64,000 nt of DNA. It comes from Chlorokybus atmophyticus (lineage: Eukaryota > Streptophyta > Chlorokybophyceae > Chlorokybales > Chlorokybaceae). The DNA lies in NCBI GenBank assembly GCA_009103225.1, contig RHPI01003261.1:166153-230152 (forward strand). Direction: 5' to 3'. The position numbers and the translations under genes are program-made. Below the pieces are notes generated by a model. The model saw nothing but the letters and a program-made list of their open reading frames with translations, searched no databases and was not told where the DNA came from. Positions 54,798-64,000 of this stretch are shown one piece after another (within the stretch, counting starts at the first letter, position 1; each line of letters begins with the position of its first letter).

Positions 54798-55323
54798 TGT
54801 AACGGGAGCAATAATAATAGGGGTATTATTGCTACCTAAATAACACATTCTGTATGAATAAGTATCTGAATATGCTTATTTATACCTCTTTTCTACGGTT
54901 CCTCGCTTATTAACGGCTATAATGCTTTATCATAGCTTAAATAAGTCCCAATGGGTGTAGAGTCGCTTATTCAAGCCTATTTAATGTCACATTTGATCAA
55001 ATGTGATCACTATCTCGTTAGGTACCTTACGATAGGTATCTTTCAATAGGTACCTTATCGATGGGTACCTTATCTGAGCTGTGTTGGCTCACGCTAGATT
55101 TCCTAACTACCCAATCTGTAGGGTTGGATGTCTAGTTGTGAGTTAAATATCGAGAGGTATATATTTGATATACTCTTGATATAAAAGGTCACATCAAACT
55201 GATGTGGGGACTTTGAGTTCTCTGCTCAGTGGCGGCCACGCCGTTGAAAGGCTTGTTATAAGCGGTGTGGGTGTTGGGGTAGAGGATTGAAGGGGCATCA
55301 TCGGCGACGGTGGTGCTGTTACA
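54798..55323 (+). repeat. 5' LTR of gypsy copy 2
   Basis: 526 bp, TGTAACGGG...GCTGTTACA, matching 60567-61093 and 3032-3557, with the same GGTACC-repeat block and TATA-like GATATAAAAGG near the right third. Confidence 0.95.
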
Positions 55324-55343
55324 TTAGTATCCAGGAGCTGGGG
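55324..55343 (+). other. Primer-binding-site-like sequence
   Basis: TTAGTATCCAGGAGCTGG follows the 5' LTR. It loosely resembles the TGGTATCAGAGC complement of initiator methionine tRNA used by many plant LTR elements, with changes that fit an old copy. Confidence 0.45.
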
Positions 55344-55511
55344 GGTGACGTGGGTACTTATAGGGGGCGGCGACCTGCTCTCGGCCAATCAGAAGGCGGT
55401 GGCGGCGGCCTCCTATTCGTCCACGCAGCCAAAGCTTCAAGTTAGCTTCCCTGCGCTACCTCAACGTTGAAGCCACCCATCAAAGAGGCGGTTTCTCCAC
55501 GTGTGAGACAA

Positions 55512-56706
55512 ATGGAAGAGAACTCGGTGCCCACCTCAAAGGGGGAAAGCTCGCAAAAAGAGCACTTATCCCGTGAGGAGGAGTTTCCATCTATGGAGGA
55601 TATTTCCCGGATGAAGCACCTGATGAGTCTCATGCTGCAGGATGGCTTGGTGGAACCAGACAAGCCACCACCACCGCCATCATTTGTGCAGCCTGAAATC
55701 TCAATTCGCTTGACAAAACAGGAGTTGATAGACTACTTTCTTGGCACCTATGATGAGAAGCCTCGTGAGGCGATTGTCTCGCTTGTCAACTTCCTCTTTC
55801 ATGTGGCGGAAAGATCTCAAAGCTCACCACCTTTATGGGGCGAGTTTGGGAGGGATCGATGGGTGAAGGCAAATGTGTTCTGAACATGATCGAGCGCCTT
55901 CGCTCTGACAGTGGTCCACCTGTTCAGGCGCTTGCTCGACCTGCCGAGTTTGTTCCCAACAAACAAGCGGCAATTTTCGACTAGCTCGTGAAGCTGAGAC
56001 ACTATGTCAACTCCCTTCACATTTTTGAGGAGGGGAAGTTGCGTGTAGCGAAGTTGCTGATCCCAAACAATGCTCTGGCAGAATGGTACCGCCGTAAGCA
56101 ACGTGATACGAACCTCGGGCGGGAAGTGAATCAGTTGTGCTCTTTATGGAGCAGCGCTATGGTGGCGCAGATCCTGCCTAGGTTGCTCGCAACCAGCTGC
56201 ACAATCTACGTCAGAACGGGCGTACGGTTCAGCAGAATATCCAAGATTTTCAGTCTTTTGTCAGCAAGATCAATGCTGGCAAACTACCCATTAGTGATGC
56301 TGATCAGCTGGATATGTTCAGGCGTGGCTTGGACACCGATCTCGTGCAGCATGTGGCCGTCAACCCCGCGAGTTTGCAAAAGTGGGCCTCGACGGATTTA
56401 CCAATGCTGATGCAGATGGTTGCTGCTGAGGACAGTGTGAAGCGATCTCACGCAAACATGCAAACCACAGCAAAAGAGGTTGCCCTGGCTTCAGCTGCAA
56501 AGCGCTCGGCCGCTGACAACAAACCTTTTGTGAAAAAGGCAAAAACATCTCAGTCTGCTGGCCCCTATCAACGCGGCCAAATCCACCATCACTTGCAACT
56601 TCTGCAAGAAGACATGTCATGGGGAGGCCAAGTGCTATGCAAAGCAGAATGCACAGAAGGCCAAGCAGCAAAAGGACAAGAAACAAAAATTGTCCGTGGT
56701 TGGTAG
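55512..56706 (+). pseudogene. gag: Gypsy gag, broken
   Basis: An N-terminal stretch is open to 55883 (acidic, then SIRLTKQELIDYFLGTYDEKP). A frameshift and a stop near 55982 follow. The capsid part resumes in other frames (for example MFRRGLDTDLVQHVAVNP near 56314). A nucleocapsid zinc knuckle CNFCKKTCHGEAKC (CX2CX4HX4C) lies near 56595-56640. Gag forms the particle that packages element RNA. The copy is dead. Confidence 0.8.
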
Positions 56707-57079
56707 CTTAGTCGAGCAGAACGACTTTTAAAACTCTGTACTTCATAAGAAAGTTTCCTCTCTTTGTGATGTATCAGATGCATGGACTAATATGAGCACA
56801 CCACCTGTGTTGACAAATGCAAACGGTTGTGTTTTAATCAATGTTCCATTCTCTAAATTGGTAGCTGCTGTCAAGCACTTACACGAGTTGCAATTACAAC
56901 ATGCTGTCACTGCATGCATAGTTATCCCTCAATATCATGGCCCGTGGTCGCGATTGCTGAAAGGGGGAGAAGTAATTATGCAACTCTCACGCAAAGTTAC
57001 AGGAACTTCACCGTTGCAAGTGATCTTTATCAAGCCTGCTACCAATCACGGCACTCCGGCATTAGCTACATTTGATGGT

Positions 57080-57299
57080 CACTCAGTGCCACTCAAATGC
57101 AGTTTTGAGAGTCAACTTATGGGCACACCATGTACAGAATTGATTGATACTGGTGCAAATTATAACTTTGTTGAACATGCTTGGGTGAAACGTAATAACA
57201 TACCTTTCACACCGGTCACGTCGTATGTACGTGCTGCTGGTTCCACCTTCCATGCAATTGGGGAGGTGAAGGGGCGTTTTGTTATTAACAGCCACTAGA
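57080..57299 (+). pseudogene. Gypsy aspartic protease, remnant
   Basis: The active-site motif LIDTGANYNFV lies near 57143-57175, within a short frame ending with an in-frame TAG at 57297-57299. This retroviral-type aspartic protease would process the polyprotein. Confidence 0.75.
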
Positions 57300-57593
57300 C
57301 TCGACCAACTTTCGTTGTGGTGAATATAGGTATCCCCGGGGTGGATGTCATTTTGGGTGAACAGCGGCACACCGAAGCAGGTTTGCAACTGGACTCTTGA
57401 GCAAATACGTGCACCCTTCGTAAGGGTAAACGTAAGGTGACGTTAACCGCACCTGTACTCGCACGTGTTGCACGCGACAATGTTCCGCTCCTCTGCTATG
57501 CAATTGAAACGTTGCATGCGCAAACGTGAGGAAGTATATTTTATGCACTTACGATAGGTAGAAACACTTGTTGAACAGGCCGTAACTGACCAT

Positions 57594-60419
57594 GTGGTGC
57601 AATCACTTACGGAACAATACGCGGATGTATTTCAGGATGAACTCCCGGAGTTGCCTCCTGATAGAAACATACATCATACCATTCCGTTGGAAGAGGGCGC
57701 AAAGCCACCTTGGCGGCCTATCTATAGGCTAAGTCCCTCAGACCAGGGGGAAATGGAAAAACAGCTCAAAGAGTTATTGGACAAAGGTTTGATCACAAAG
57801 AGCATAACTCCTTTTCGTGCACCAATTTTGTTTGTGCCCAAAAGAATGGCAAGCTACGCATGTGTATTGATTACCGTGCGTTGAATAAAGTAACTGTGAA
57901 AAACAGATACTCTTTGCCTCGAAGTGATGATTTGTTTGATAAGCTGTCAGGTGCAACAGTGTTCAGCACACTGGATTTGACTAGTGGTTATCATCAAATC
58001 AAAATCCACTCGTCACATATACAAAAAACTGCATCTCGCACCCCACTAGGACACTTTGAGTATAAAGTGCTACCATTTGGGTTGACAAATGCACCAGCTA
58101 CATTTCAAGCAGCATTGAACGCGGTATTTGCTGGTATATCTTGACGACATTATTGTGTTCAGCAAAACCCGGGAGGAACACCACAAGCATGTGGAATTGG
58201 TTCCAGCTAAGTTACGCGAACACAAATTCTATGCCAACCAATTTAAATGCAACTTTGCAAAGGATGAACTACCCTTTTTAGGGCGTGTGATTGGCAAAGA
58301 GGGATTGAAACCAGATCCTTGAAAGGTGTGTGCGGTGAAGGATTGGCCACCACCCAAGGATGTACATCAATTACGTGCTTTCTTGGGGCTAGCCAATTAT
58401 TTCCGCAAGTTCATGCGAGCATATTTTAGCATGGCAAATCCTTTAACATCTTTACTGAGAAAAGATGTTAAATTTGTGTGGAAGGAGGCACACAAGGTTG
58501 CTTTTACACGCATTGAAGATGCATTAACACAAGCCCCTGTGTTAGCCTTCCCCGACCACACCAAGCCTTTGTGGTGATCAGTGATGCTTCCACCATTGGG
58601 TGTGGGGCAGTCCTTCTACAGGATGACAGACCATGTGCATATGAAAGCAGAAAGTTCATTCCTACTGAACGTAATTACACAACTACTGAGCAGAAATTGC
58701 TTGGGTGGTGCACGCGCTGCGCACATGGCGTTGCTTCTTGGAAGGTGTGGAGTTTTTAGTGATTACTGATTACAACCCGCTCACATTCTTTCATACGCAA
58801 CAGACCCTGTCGAGGCGGCAAGCTAGGTGGAATGGATTCATTTCTCGTTTCACTTTCACTTGGCAATACCGTCCAGGTCGCACCAATGTGGCGGATCCAC
58901 CAAGTCGTAGCCCTGCTCTTTTGGCACTTACGCGCTCTCCAAGTACGCGTAATGTGCAACAGCCTGAAGATCCTTTCCCAAAGGAAGTGTCCACAGGTTA
59001 TAACTCAAATGATTGCTTTAGCAATCAAACCAACTTGCAACAGCTAACTGCTGTTAGCAATCTGTGGTATAAAGGGGAGCAGTTGGCGATTCCCAACTTG
59101 GGCGACTTGCGTAAGCAATGCTTACATTCAGTGCATGACCCGCCGTATGCTGGGCATTTGGGGAAACACAAAACACTCAAAGCTGCGCAACAATTATACT
59201 GGTGGCCGTTAATGTTAGCTGATGTGGATCAATATGTTCGCACATGTGACGTGTGTCAACGTAATAAGCCACTACGACAAAAACAAGCGGGATTGCTTAA
59301 ACCGTTGGTAATTCCAGAACAAAAGCGGGATAGTGTCAGTATGGATTTGATTACTGACCTACCTAAAACAGCAACAGAAAAACTGCTATTGTGGTTTTTG
59401 TCGACCATTTGACAAAAATGGTGCATTTTGCCTTGTGTTGCACAAGTGTAAGTGCACGGGACTTGGCACATTTATTAGTGTACTCGGTCTTTCGAGTTCA
59501 CGGTGTACCGTGTGAGCTTATCACAGATCGTGATCCTCGGTTTGTCTCCAAGTTTTGGGGAGAATTCTGTGAATTGTTGGGTAAAATAAAGCATGTCGAC
59601 TGCTTTCCACCCGCAAATGGACGGACAAACTGAGCGAGCAAATCAAATACTGGAAGAAATGCTTCGCCATTATGTGGCTCCTAACCATGCTGATTAAGAC
59701 AGGTACTTGCCAATGGCAAAGTTCTCTGTGAACAACGCGTGGCAGGAAAGTGTAAAGGAAACCCCATTTTAATTATGGGATTCGCCCGAGCACACCAGCG
59801 TCATTACGTGTACCTCGCAATGCCTTGACTGTACCAGCGGCAAAGGAATTTGCCACTGATATGCAAGAAAATTTGGCTCGAGCTAAGCTATGTTTGTCAG
59901 AAGCACAGGCAAAAAGCTTATGCTGATTCACACCATAGAATGGCCACTTTCGATGTCGGCGATAAAGTTCAACTTTATCGCCGACATCGAAAGTTGCGTT
60001 AAGCAAAAGTTTTGCTTAACGCAAAGAACATAACCATCAAAGGTACGGGTGCTCGCAAGTTGCTGCCCCAATGGTTAGGTCCTTTCTCTATCACTGATAG
60101 AGTTGGTACGCACGCTTATCGACTGCAATTGCCCTCAAGTGTGCGTATACACAACGTGTTCCATGTGAACTTGTTGAAACCTTACCGCTCAGACGGTAGA
60201 ACACAGCCTCCACCACCGCCAGTTGAGGTGGACAGCGAGCTCGAATACGAGGTGGAAGCTATATTGAACCATAAGCTAAATAGTCGAGGACGCGCAACTT
60301 GCTATTTGGTGAAATGGAAAGGGTATGGCCCAGAACATAACAATTGGGAGCCCGATAGGCATTTTACGCACTGCTGCGAGTTGCTTCGAGCTTATTGGGA
60401 TTCACGTCCTGTCCTATGA
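57594..60419 (+). pseudogene. pol: Gypsy RT-RNase H-integrase-chromodomain, broken
   Basis: This follows copy 1 closely but is disabled. Defects include a frameshift near 57840, loss of about 23 bases at 58134 just before the YLDD catalytic motif, TGA at 58319-58321, a one-base loss near 58567, further frameshifts in integrase (near 59375, 59570 and 59770), and the foldback insertion at 59946-60022. The integrase zinc motif (HSVHD...CDVC) remains readable, and the chromodomain (60230-60400, YLVKWKGYGPEHNNWEP) is intact. Confidence 0.92.
59946..60022. repeat. Two back-to-back perfect palindromes inside copy 2 pol
   Basis: 59946-59969 and 59971-59994 are 24-base perfect inverted repeats around one base (59970). 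Immediately after, 59996-60008 and 60010-60022 are 13-base inverted repeats around one base (60009). Copy 1 has only the outer sequence uninterrupted (about 2453-2488), so the inner 38 bases are an inverted duplication. Confidence 0.95.
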
Positions 60420-60566
60420 ACTGTGGGCTTGGTTTTATGACAGACAGGCAGTGCAGTTTCATCACCTCCCCGTCATTTCCTGCTATCTCACTGGTTACAA
60501 TTACTCGAAATCAAGCCTGATCAACTTGAGTTCAATGAGGACGTTGAAAACCTAAGTGGGGGGGAA

Positions 60567-61093
60567 TGTAATTGGAGCAATAATAATAGGGGTATTATTG
60601 CTACATAAATAACACATTCTGTATGAATAAGTAATCAAATATGCTTATTTATATACCTCTTTTCTACGGTTCCTCGCTTATTAAAGGCTATGATGCTTTA
60701 TCATAGCTGAAATAAGTCCCAATGGGTGTAGAACCGCTTGTTCAAGCCTATTTGGTGTCACATTTGATAAAATGTGATCGCTATTTTGTTAGGTACCTTC
60801 CGATAGGTACCTTTCGATAGGTACCTTATCGATAGGTACCTTATCTGAGCTGTGATTGGCTTGCGCTAGATAACTAACTACCCTATCTGTAGGCTCGATG
60901 TCTAGTTGTGAGTTAATTATCGAAAGGTATCAATTTGATATACTCTTAATATAAAAGGTCACATTAAATTGATGTGGGGACTTTGAGTTCTCCGCTCAGT
61001 GGCGGCCACGCCGTTGAAAGGCTTGTCATAGGCGGTGTGGGTGTTGGGATAGAGGATTGAAGGGGCATCACCGGCGACGGTGGTGCTGTTACA
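60567..61093 (+). repeat. 3' LTR of gypsy copy 2
   Basis: 527 bp, TGTAATTGG...GCTGTTACA, preceded by the G-rich polypurine tract and followed by AACAT. Confidence 0.95.
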
Positions 61094-61098
61094 AACAT
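61094..61098 (+). repeat. Target-site duplication, right
   Basis: AACAT, matching 54793-54797. Confidence 0.85.
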
Positions 61099-62560
61099 GG
61101 TCCAATTGCAATGGGTATGGTTCTTTATCAATGTTAATGACCGCACACATGAAGAATATAATGCGTAGCCGTATATGTACAGTTACTTAATGTATATATA
61201 CATTTATTGCACATGCACATGCATATCAACAAACAAGAAACATATCACGTGATACTTGTAGTATTAGCATGCAATGCATATTCTAAAATGAGTATATCAA
61301 GTACAACGCACATTGTAAGACGCGTTATGTTTACAGATACAAATGTGCCACAAGACCTGTCGTATTAAATATAATAGAAGCTTATATATGTAGAAGCTTA
61401 TATTTGTAATGTGTAAAGAGAGTATTAGATGATCGTAATATATCACTAACTCATGCTTAATACCACTCATCATGATATAGACATGACGTGTGTCATATTT
61501 CTGAAATATGACACACGTCATGTCTATATCATGATGAGTGGTATTATTATTATTATAAAATATTATTTCATGAGCAATGTGACAACATGTCGATCAAGAT
61601 ATATTGCATATATATCATTTATGTCAAATATAGCTATGGGATCATGATCACTTGCAAATTTTGTTCAGAGTAAATCACAAGACAAGTTAATGTTATGTCT
61701 CGTGCCAATTATGGCATGCCATGCATGATATAGTCCTTCACAACTTCATTCGTACAAGTGTTGTCCAATAACGTGAAGAGTACAATTACGGCAATTGACA
61801 AAACGGCATCCAGCAACAATCATGTATAACCACGTGGAACAACTTGTTCCGCACCCTTATAGCCCGAACAGATTAAGCATAAGATAAGTTGATGTCATCT
61901 TGTGCGATTCGGGGCATGCATGGTGCAGTCTTTCACAACTTTATCAATATCAGTTCCATGACTCATAGCGTGTGAGCGTCAAATTGAATTTAAGGAGTAC
62001 AATCACGGCAATATAAATATTGTTAAACCTCGTTAGGTGCTTATTTAATAAGTGCATACCCGCGTTTAGTGTATAAATTTGGCCATAACCGACGTCTTCA
62101 TGGGTAACACCTGTGCGTTAAGAGCATATGCATTTATTCATAGTAGCATTTCATAAGATGCCTAACCATTGGCATGCTAATGCACTGATTAAGGTAATTT
62201 ACACTTAAATTACACATAATTCACAATTCAAGGGTGTTTAAGTTACAGTTGTAATTGTAGCCACGTAATTCAAGGTTACGGTTACTCAATAAGTGCATAC
62301 AATATGCGCTATGCCAAGTCTATCATATACTGTATATGTGCATAACGTATGCACTTAACATGTGTGCAAGAATGCAATAAGTGCATACATACGCCCGATC
62401 CCGATGATGTGCACTTGTCGAGGTTAGACTGTACCGCCATCTGGCCATTATGTACAATTATGCACAGTATGCGGAACGACTCGTTCCGCAACCTCCTAGC
62501 CTGGAATCCCAGCCAGTCGGTGTGCCCGAGGGGTTCCTATTAACTCATTTTGTCTACGTT
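61099..62560. other. AT-rich intergenic region
   Basis: No supported gene. It contains the 44-bp-arm palindrome at 61458-61546 and recurring AAGTGCATAC words near 62047-62056, 62291 and 62380. Confidence 0.5.
61458..61546. repeat. Perfect palindrome, 44-bp arms, one-base centre
   Basis: 61458-61501 is the exact reverse complement of 61503-61546, with T at 61502 between. It begins TAATACCACTC and centres on CATATTTCTGAAATATG. It lies about 365 bases past the gypsy insertion and could form a cruciform or, if transcribed, a long hairpin RNA. Confidence 0.96.
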
Positions 62561-63682
62561 TTGTCGTGCTTGGACTATGGGACTGTAGCCATGTCGATGT
62601 CGACTGAGAGCGATTGTCTCTTTATGTCGATACCTTCCCGCGTAGGCCGTCGCTGTGCGTCGACGGCGACGCACGTAGGCATGGCGGAAATCGTCCGCAC
62701 TAGTCGACGTCGCTGCGTGGGTTTTGTGACAACCATTTAAGCAGAACGTTGTGTGATATTCTAAAGGTGTGCCGGTGCAGTGCGGTCGGTGTAGGCCCAG
62801 TCGTACGGTCCTCACACAGAGAGTAGTAGCGGGAAATGACGGGAATGGCCTAGTAAATGCCGGCGGAAAAACAGAGCAAACCCTAACTTGAGCGAAACAA
62901 TGCATCCACACGTCGACATCGACATACGCTGTCATTAGGAAATGGCTTCGTGTGTCCACGTCGACGGACGGAGACGAGTCTACGATTGCCGGCATCGACG
63001 CAACAAGACTTGTCACTCTGCGACGACGTAGACACAGGCGCCATAACGTATAGACTTTCCTGAGTTAATCGTTTGCCCATGGAAGCTTCTCGGGCACACC
63101 GACTGCAGCTAGGGTAAGGTGCCCTAACTTCGGACACTTTACACTAGTAAGGTCACCGTTAGCTGAGCACTTCACCGTTTTGGTCGATTGATGGCTTGGT
63201 TGAAAGCTAGTGTGATGACCTATCTCTCAAGCTTGTCCTTGTATTTTTAGCCTATCAGATGCGTCCGTGAGCCTCCGGCAAAGACCAGTCAACAATGCAG
63301 GCGATCTAAAGTGAAGTGAGCCTAACTTCGGACAGTCTAGTATTGCCTGTATGTTGTAAGACCCAAGGTGGTTGTGGCGGCGGTCAGCGCCTGTTCGTGG
63401 CGAGGGTGTTGTTGTTGTCCTTAGGTGGGGTTGTAAGGTCAGTGGCGCATTGGCGGCGCCTTCTACGCACACATGAGACGGAGGTAAGGCTTGTGCAGTG
63501 TGCATGTGCGGTGTGCACAGAGTTGTGTGAGCAGAACTGTGCATGCGTGTGCATGCGCATGCAGCATGCATAGAGCCGGTGAGCATGGCGTGCAAGGGCA
63601 GAGGCTTGTCAAGCATGTTTGTATACACAAGGTAGATGTTGCGCGCTATCTACAAAGGGCTAGCTGCATGCACATGCTAGTT
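62561..63682. other. Unassigned region with CGTCGAC clusters
   Basis: GTCGAC/CGTCGA words are dense at 62590-62725 and 62915-63040. CCTAACTTCGGAC occurs at 63123-63135 and 63321-63333. No gene is supported; the open frames look compositional. It may be part of a degraded repeat. Confidence 0.35.
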
Positions 63683-64000
63683 CTAGTACAGGATCTTTGC
63701 TAGGCGCAGGCCTCCTCTTTTCTGAGCATACGCACGGTGTTTTGCCAGTGTTGCCTTGGACAGCGCTGGTCTTGCTTGGACGGCACACGTGAGGTTGTCT
63801 TCCTCCAGCTCAGCCCATGGCCCGGCAGTTGCTGGGGTGTCGTCCTCGGTGTCACTGCTAACCACCTCCTTGTTGCGCAGGGTTGCTGCGAGCTTCTTAG
63901 CCTCTTTCGCCTCCTTCGCCTCCGCCTTCTTGCGCTGCTTCTCTGCTGCTGCAGCTGCCTTGGCTTCAGCTTTCTGCCTCGGTCTCTCCGCCTTCTCCTG
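63683..64000 (-). CDS. C-terminal part of a charged Ala/Lys/Glu-rich protein, runs off window
   Basis: The minus strand is open from the window edge (64000) to the TAG at 63683-63685, about 105 residues. It opens with a highly charged stretch (KAEAKAAAAAEKQRKKAEAK, likely a coiled coil or long helix), then an acidic patch SSDTEDD, and ends in a basic part KHRAYAQKRGGLRLAKILY. The family is not recognised. No splice site is needed in the visible part, but upstream exons and the start are outside. Confidence 0.5.
   Translation of the reverse strand, partial: QEKAERPRQKAEAKAAAAAEKQRKKAEAKEAKEAKKLAATLRNKEVVSSDTEDDTPATAGPWAELEEDNLTCAVQARPALSKATLAKHRAYAQKRGGLRLAKILY

Larger units (their letters stand above)
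54798..61093 (+). mobile_element. Full-length decayed chromodomain Ty3/gypsy element (copy 2)
   Basis: Complete order: 5' LTR 54798-55323, a primer-binding-like site, gag, protease, reverse transcriptase, RNase H, integrase, chromodomain, polypurine tract (about 60556-60566) and 3' LTR 60567-61093, flanked by AACAT duplications. Same family and orientation as copy 1. The coding region has several frameshifts, small deletions and stops, and the LTRs differ at many positions, so it is an old insertion that cannot move by itself. A double foldback insertion sits at 59946-60022. Confidence 0.95.

Noticed and set aside
62540-63016. 158-codon minus-strand frame
   Set aside because: Arises from CGTCGAC-rich DNA; Asp/Val/Arg repeats without domain features.

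Overview
This window is nuclear DNA of a eukaryote. Almost every gene is split by GT-AG introns, there are LTR and non-LTR retrotransposon sequences, and the genes have plant or green-alga homologues. These include a three-helix ELIP-like thylakoid protein with a transit peptide, plant-type APC7, a FLY/Tul1-type RING ligase, plant-type RMND5 and LETM1. The best guess is a green alga (chlorophyte or related lineage). The call is moderate because no organellar or rRNA marker is present. Single N bases at 248 and 11427 suggest a draft assembly.

Layout. 1-3557: the pol 3' half and 3' LTR of a chromodomain Ty3/gypsy element, joined at its left end to a displaced RNase H fragment. 5500-11731: a tandem pair of four-exon sulfotransferase-like genes on the minus strand. 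The second carries about 500 bp of CT repeat in intron 1. 12364-15427 (+): gamma-glutamyl hydrolase. 16001-20125 (-): APC7. 20887-24799 (+): FLY/Tul1-like transmembrane RING-H2 ligase. 25213-25960: remnant of a LINE-like element. 26680-28681 (-): RMND5 (GID/CTLH ligase). 29748-31903 (-): cytosolic-type malate dehydrogenase. 33232-33958 (+): DUF1279/FAM210-like protein. 36433-37567 (+): ELIP-like protein. 38818-43463 (-): LETM1. 46649-48370 (-): HAD hydrolase, head-to-head with 48590-51816 (+): dihydropyrimidinase. 52276-~53880 (+): an unresolved split gene. 54798-61093: a full-length but decayed second copy of the gypsy element with a 5-bp target duplication. 61100-63680: mostly gene-free. 63683-64000 (-): 3' end of a charged, Ala/Lys/Glu-rich protein that runs off the window.

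How the genes relate. There is no operon logic, but three neighbours (APC7, FLY/Tul1-like, RMND5) all encode ubiquitin-ligase components. Gamma-glutamyl hydrolase, malate dehydrogenase and dihydropyrimidinase are housekeeping metabolism (folate polyglutamates, NAD-linked malate/oxaloacetate, pyrimidine breakdown). LETM1 and DUF1279 are expected to be organelle membrane proteins, and ELIP-like protects thylakoids. I joined exons by hand from splice sites, reading frame and family patterns. For each complete gene model the exon lengths sum to a whole number of codons. The most unusual structures are three perfect palindromes with one-base centres (two inside the second gypsy element, one just downstream of it), the chimeric left edge, and the long CT tract in an intron.
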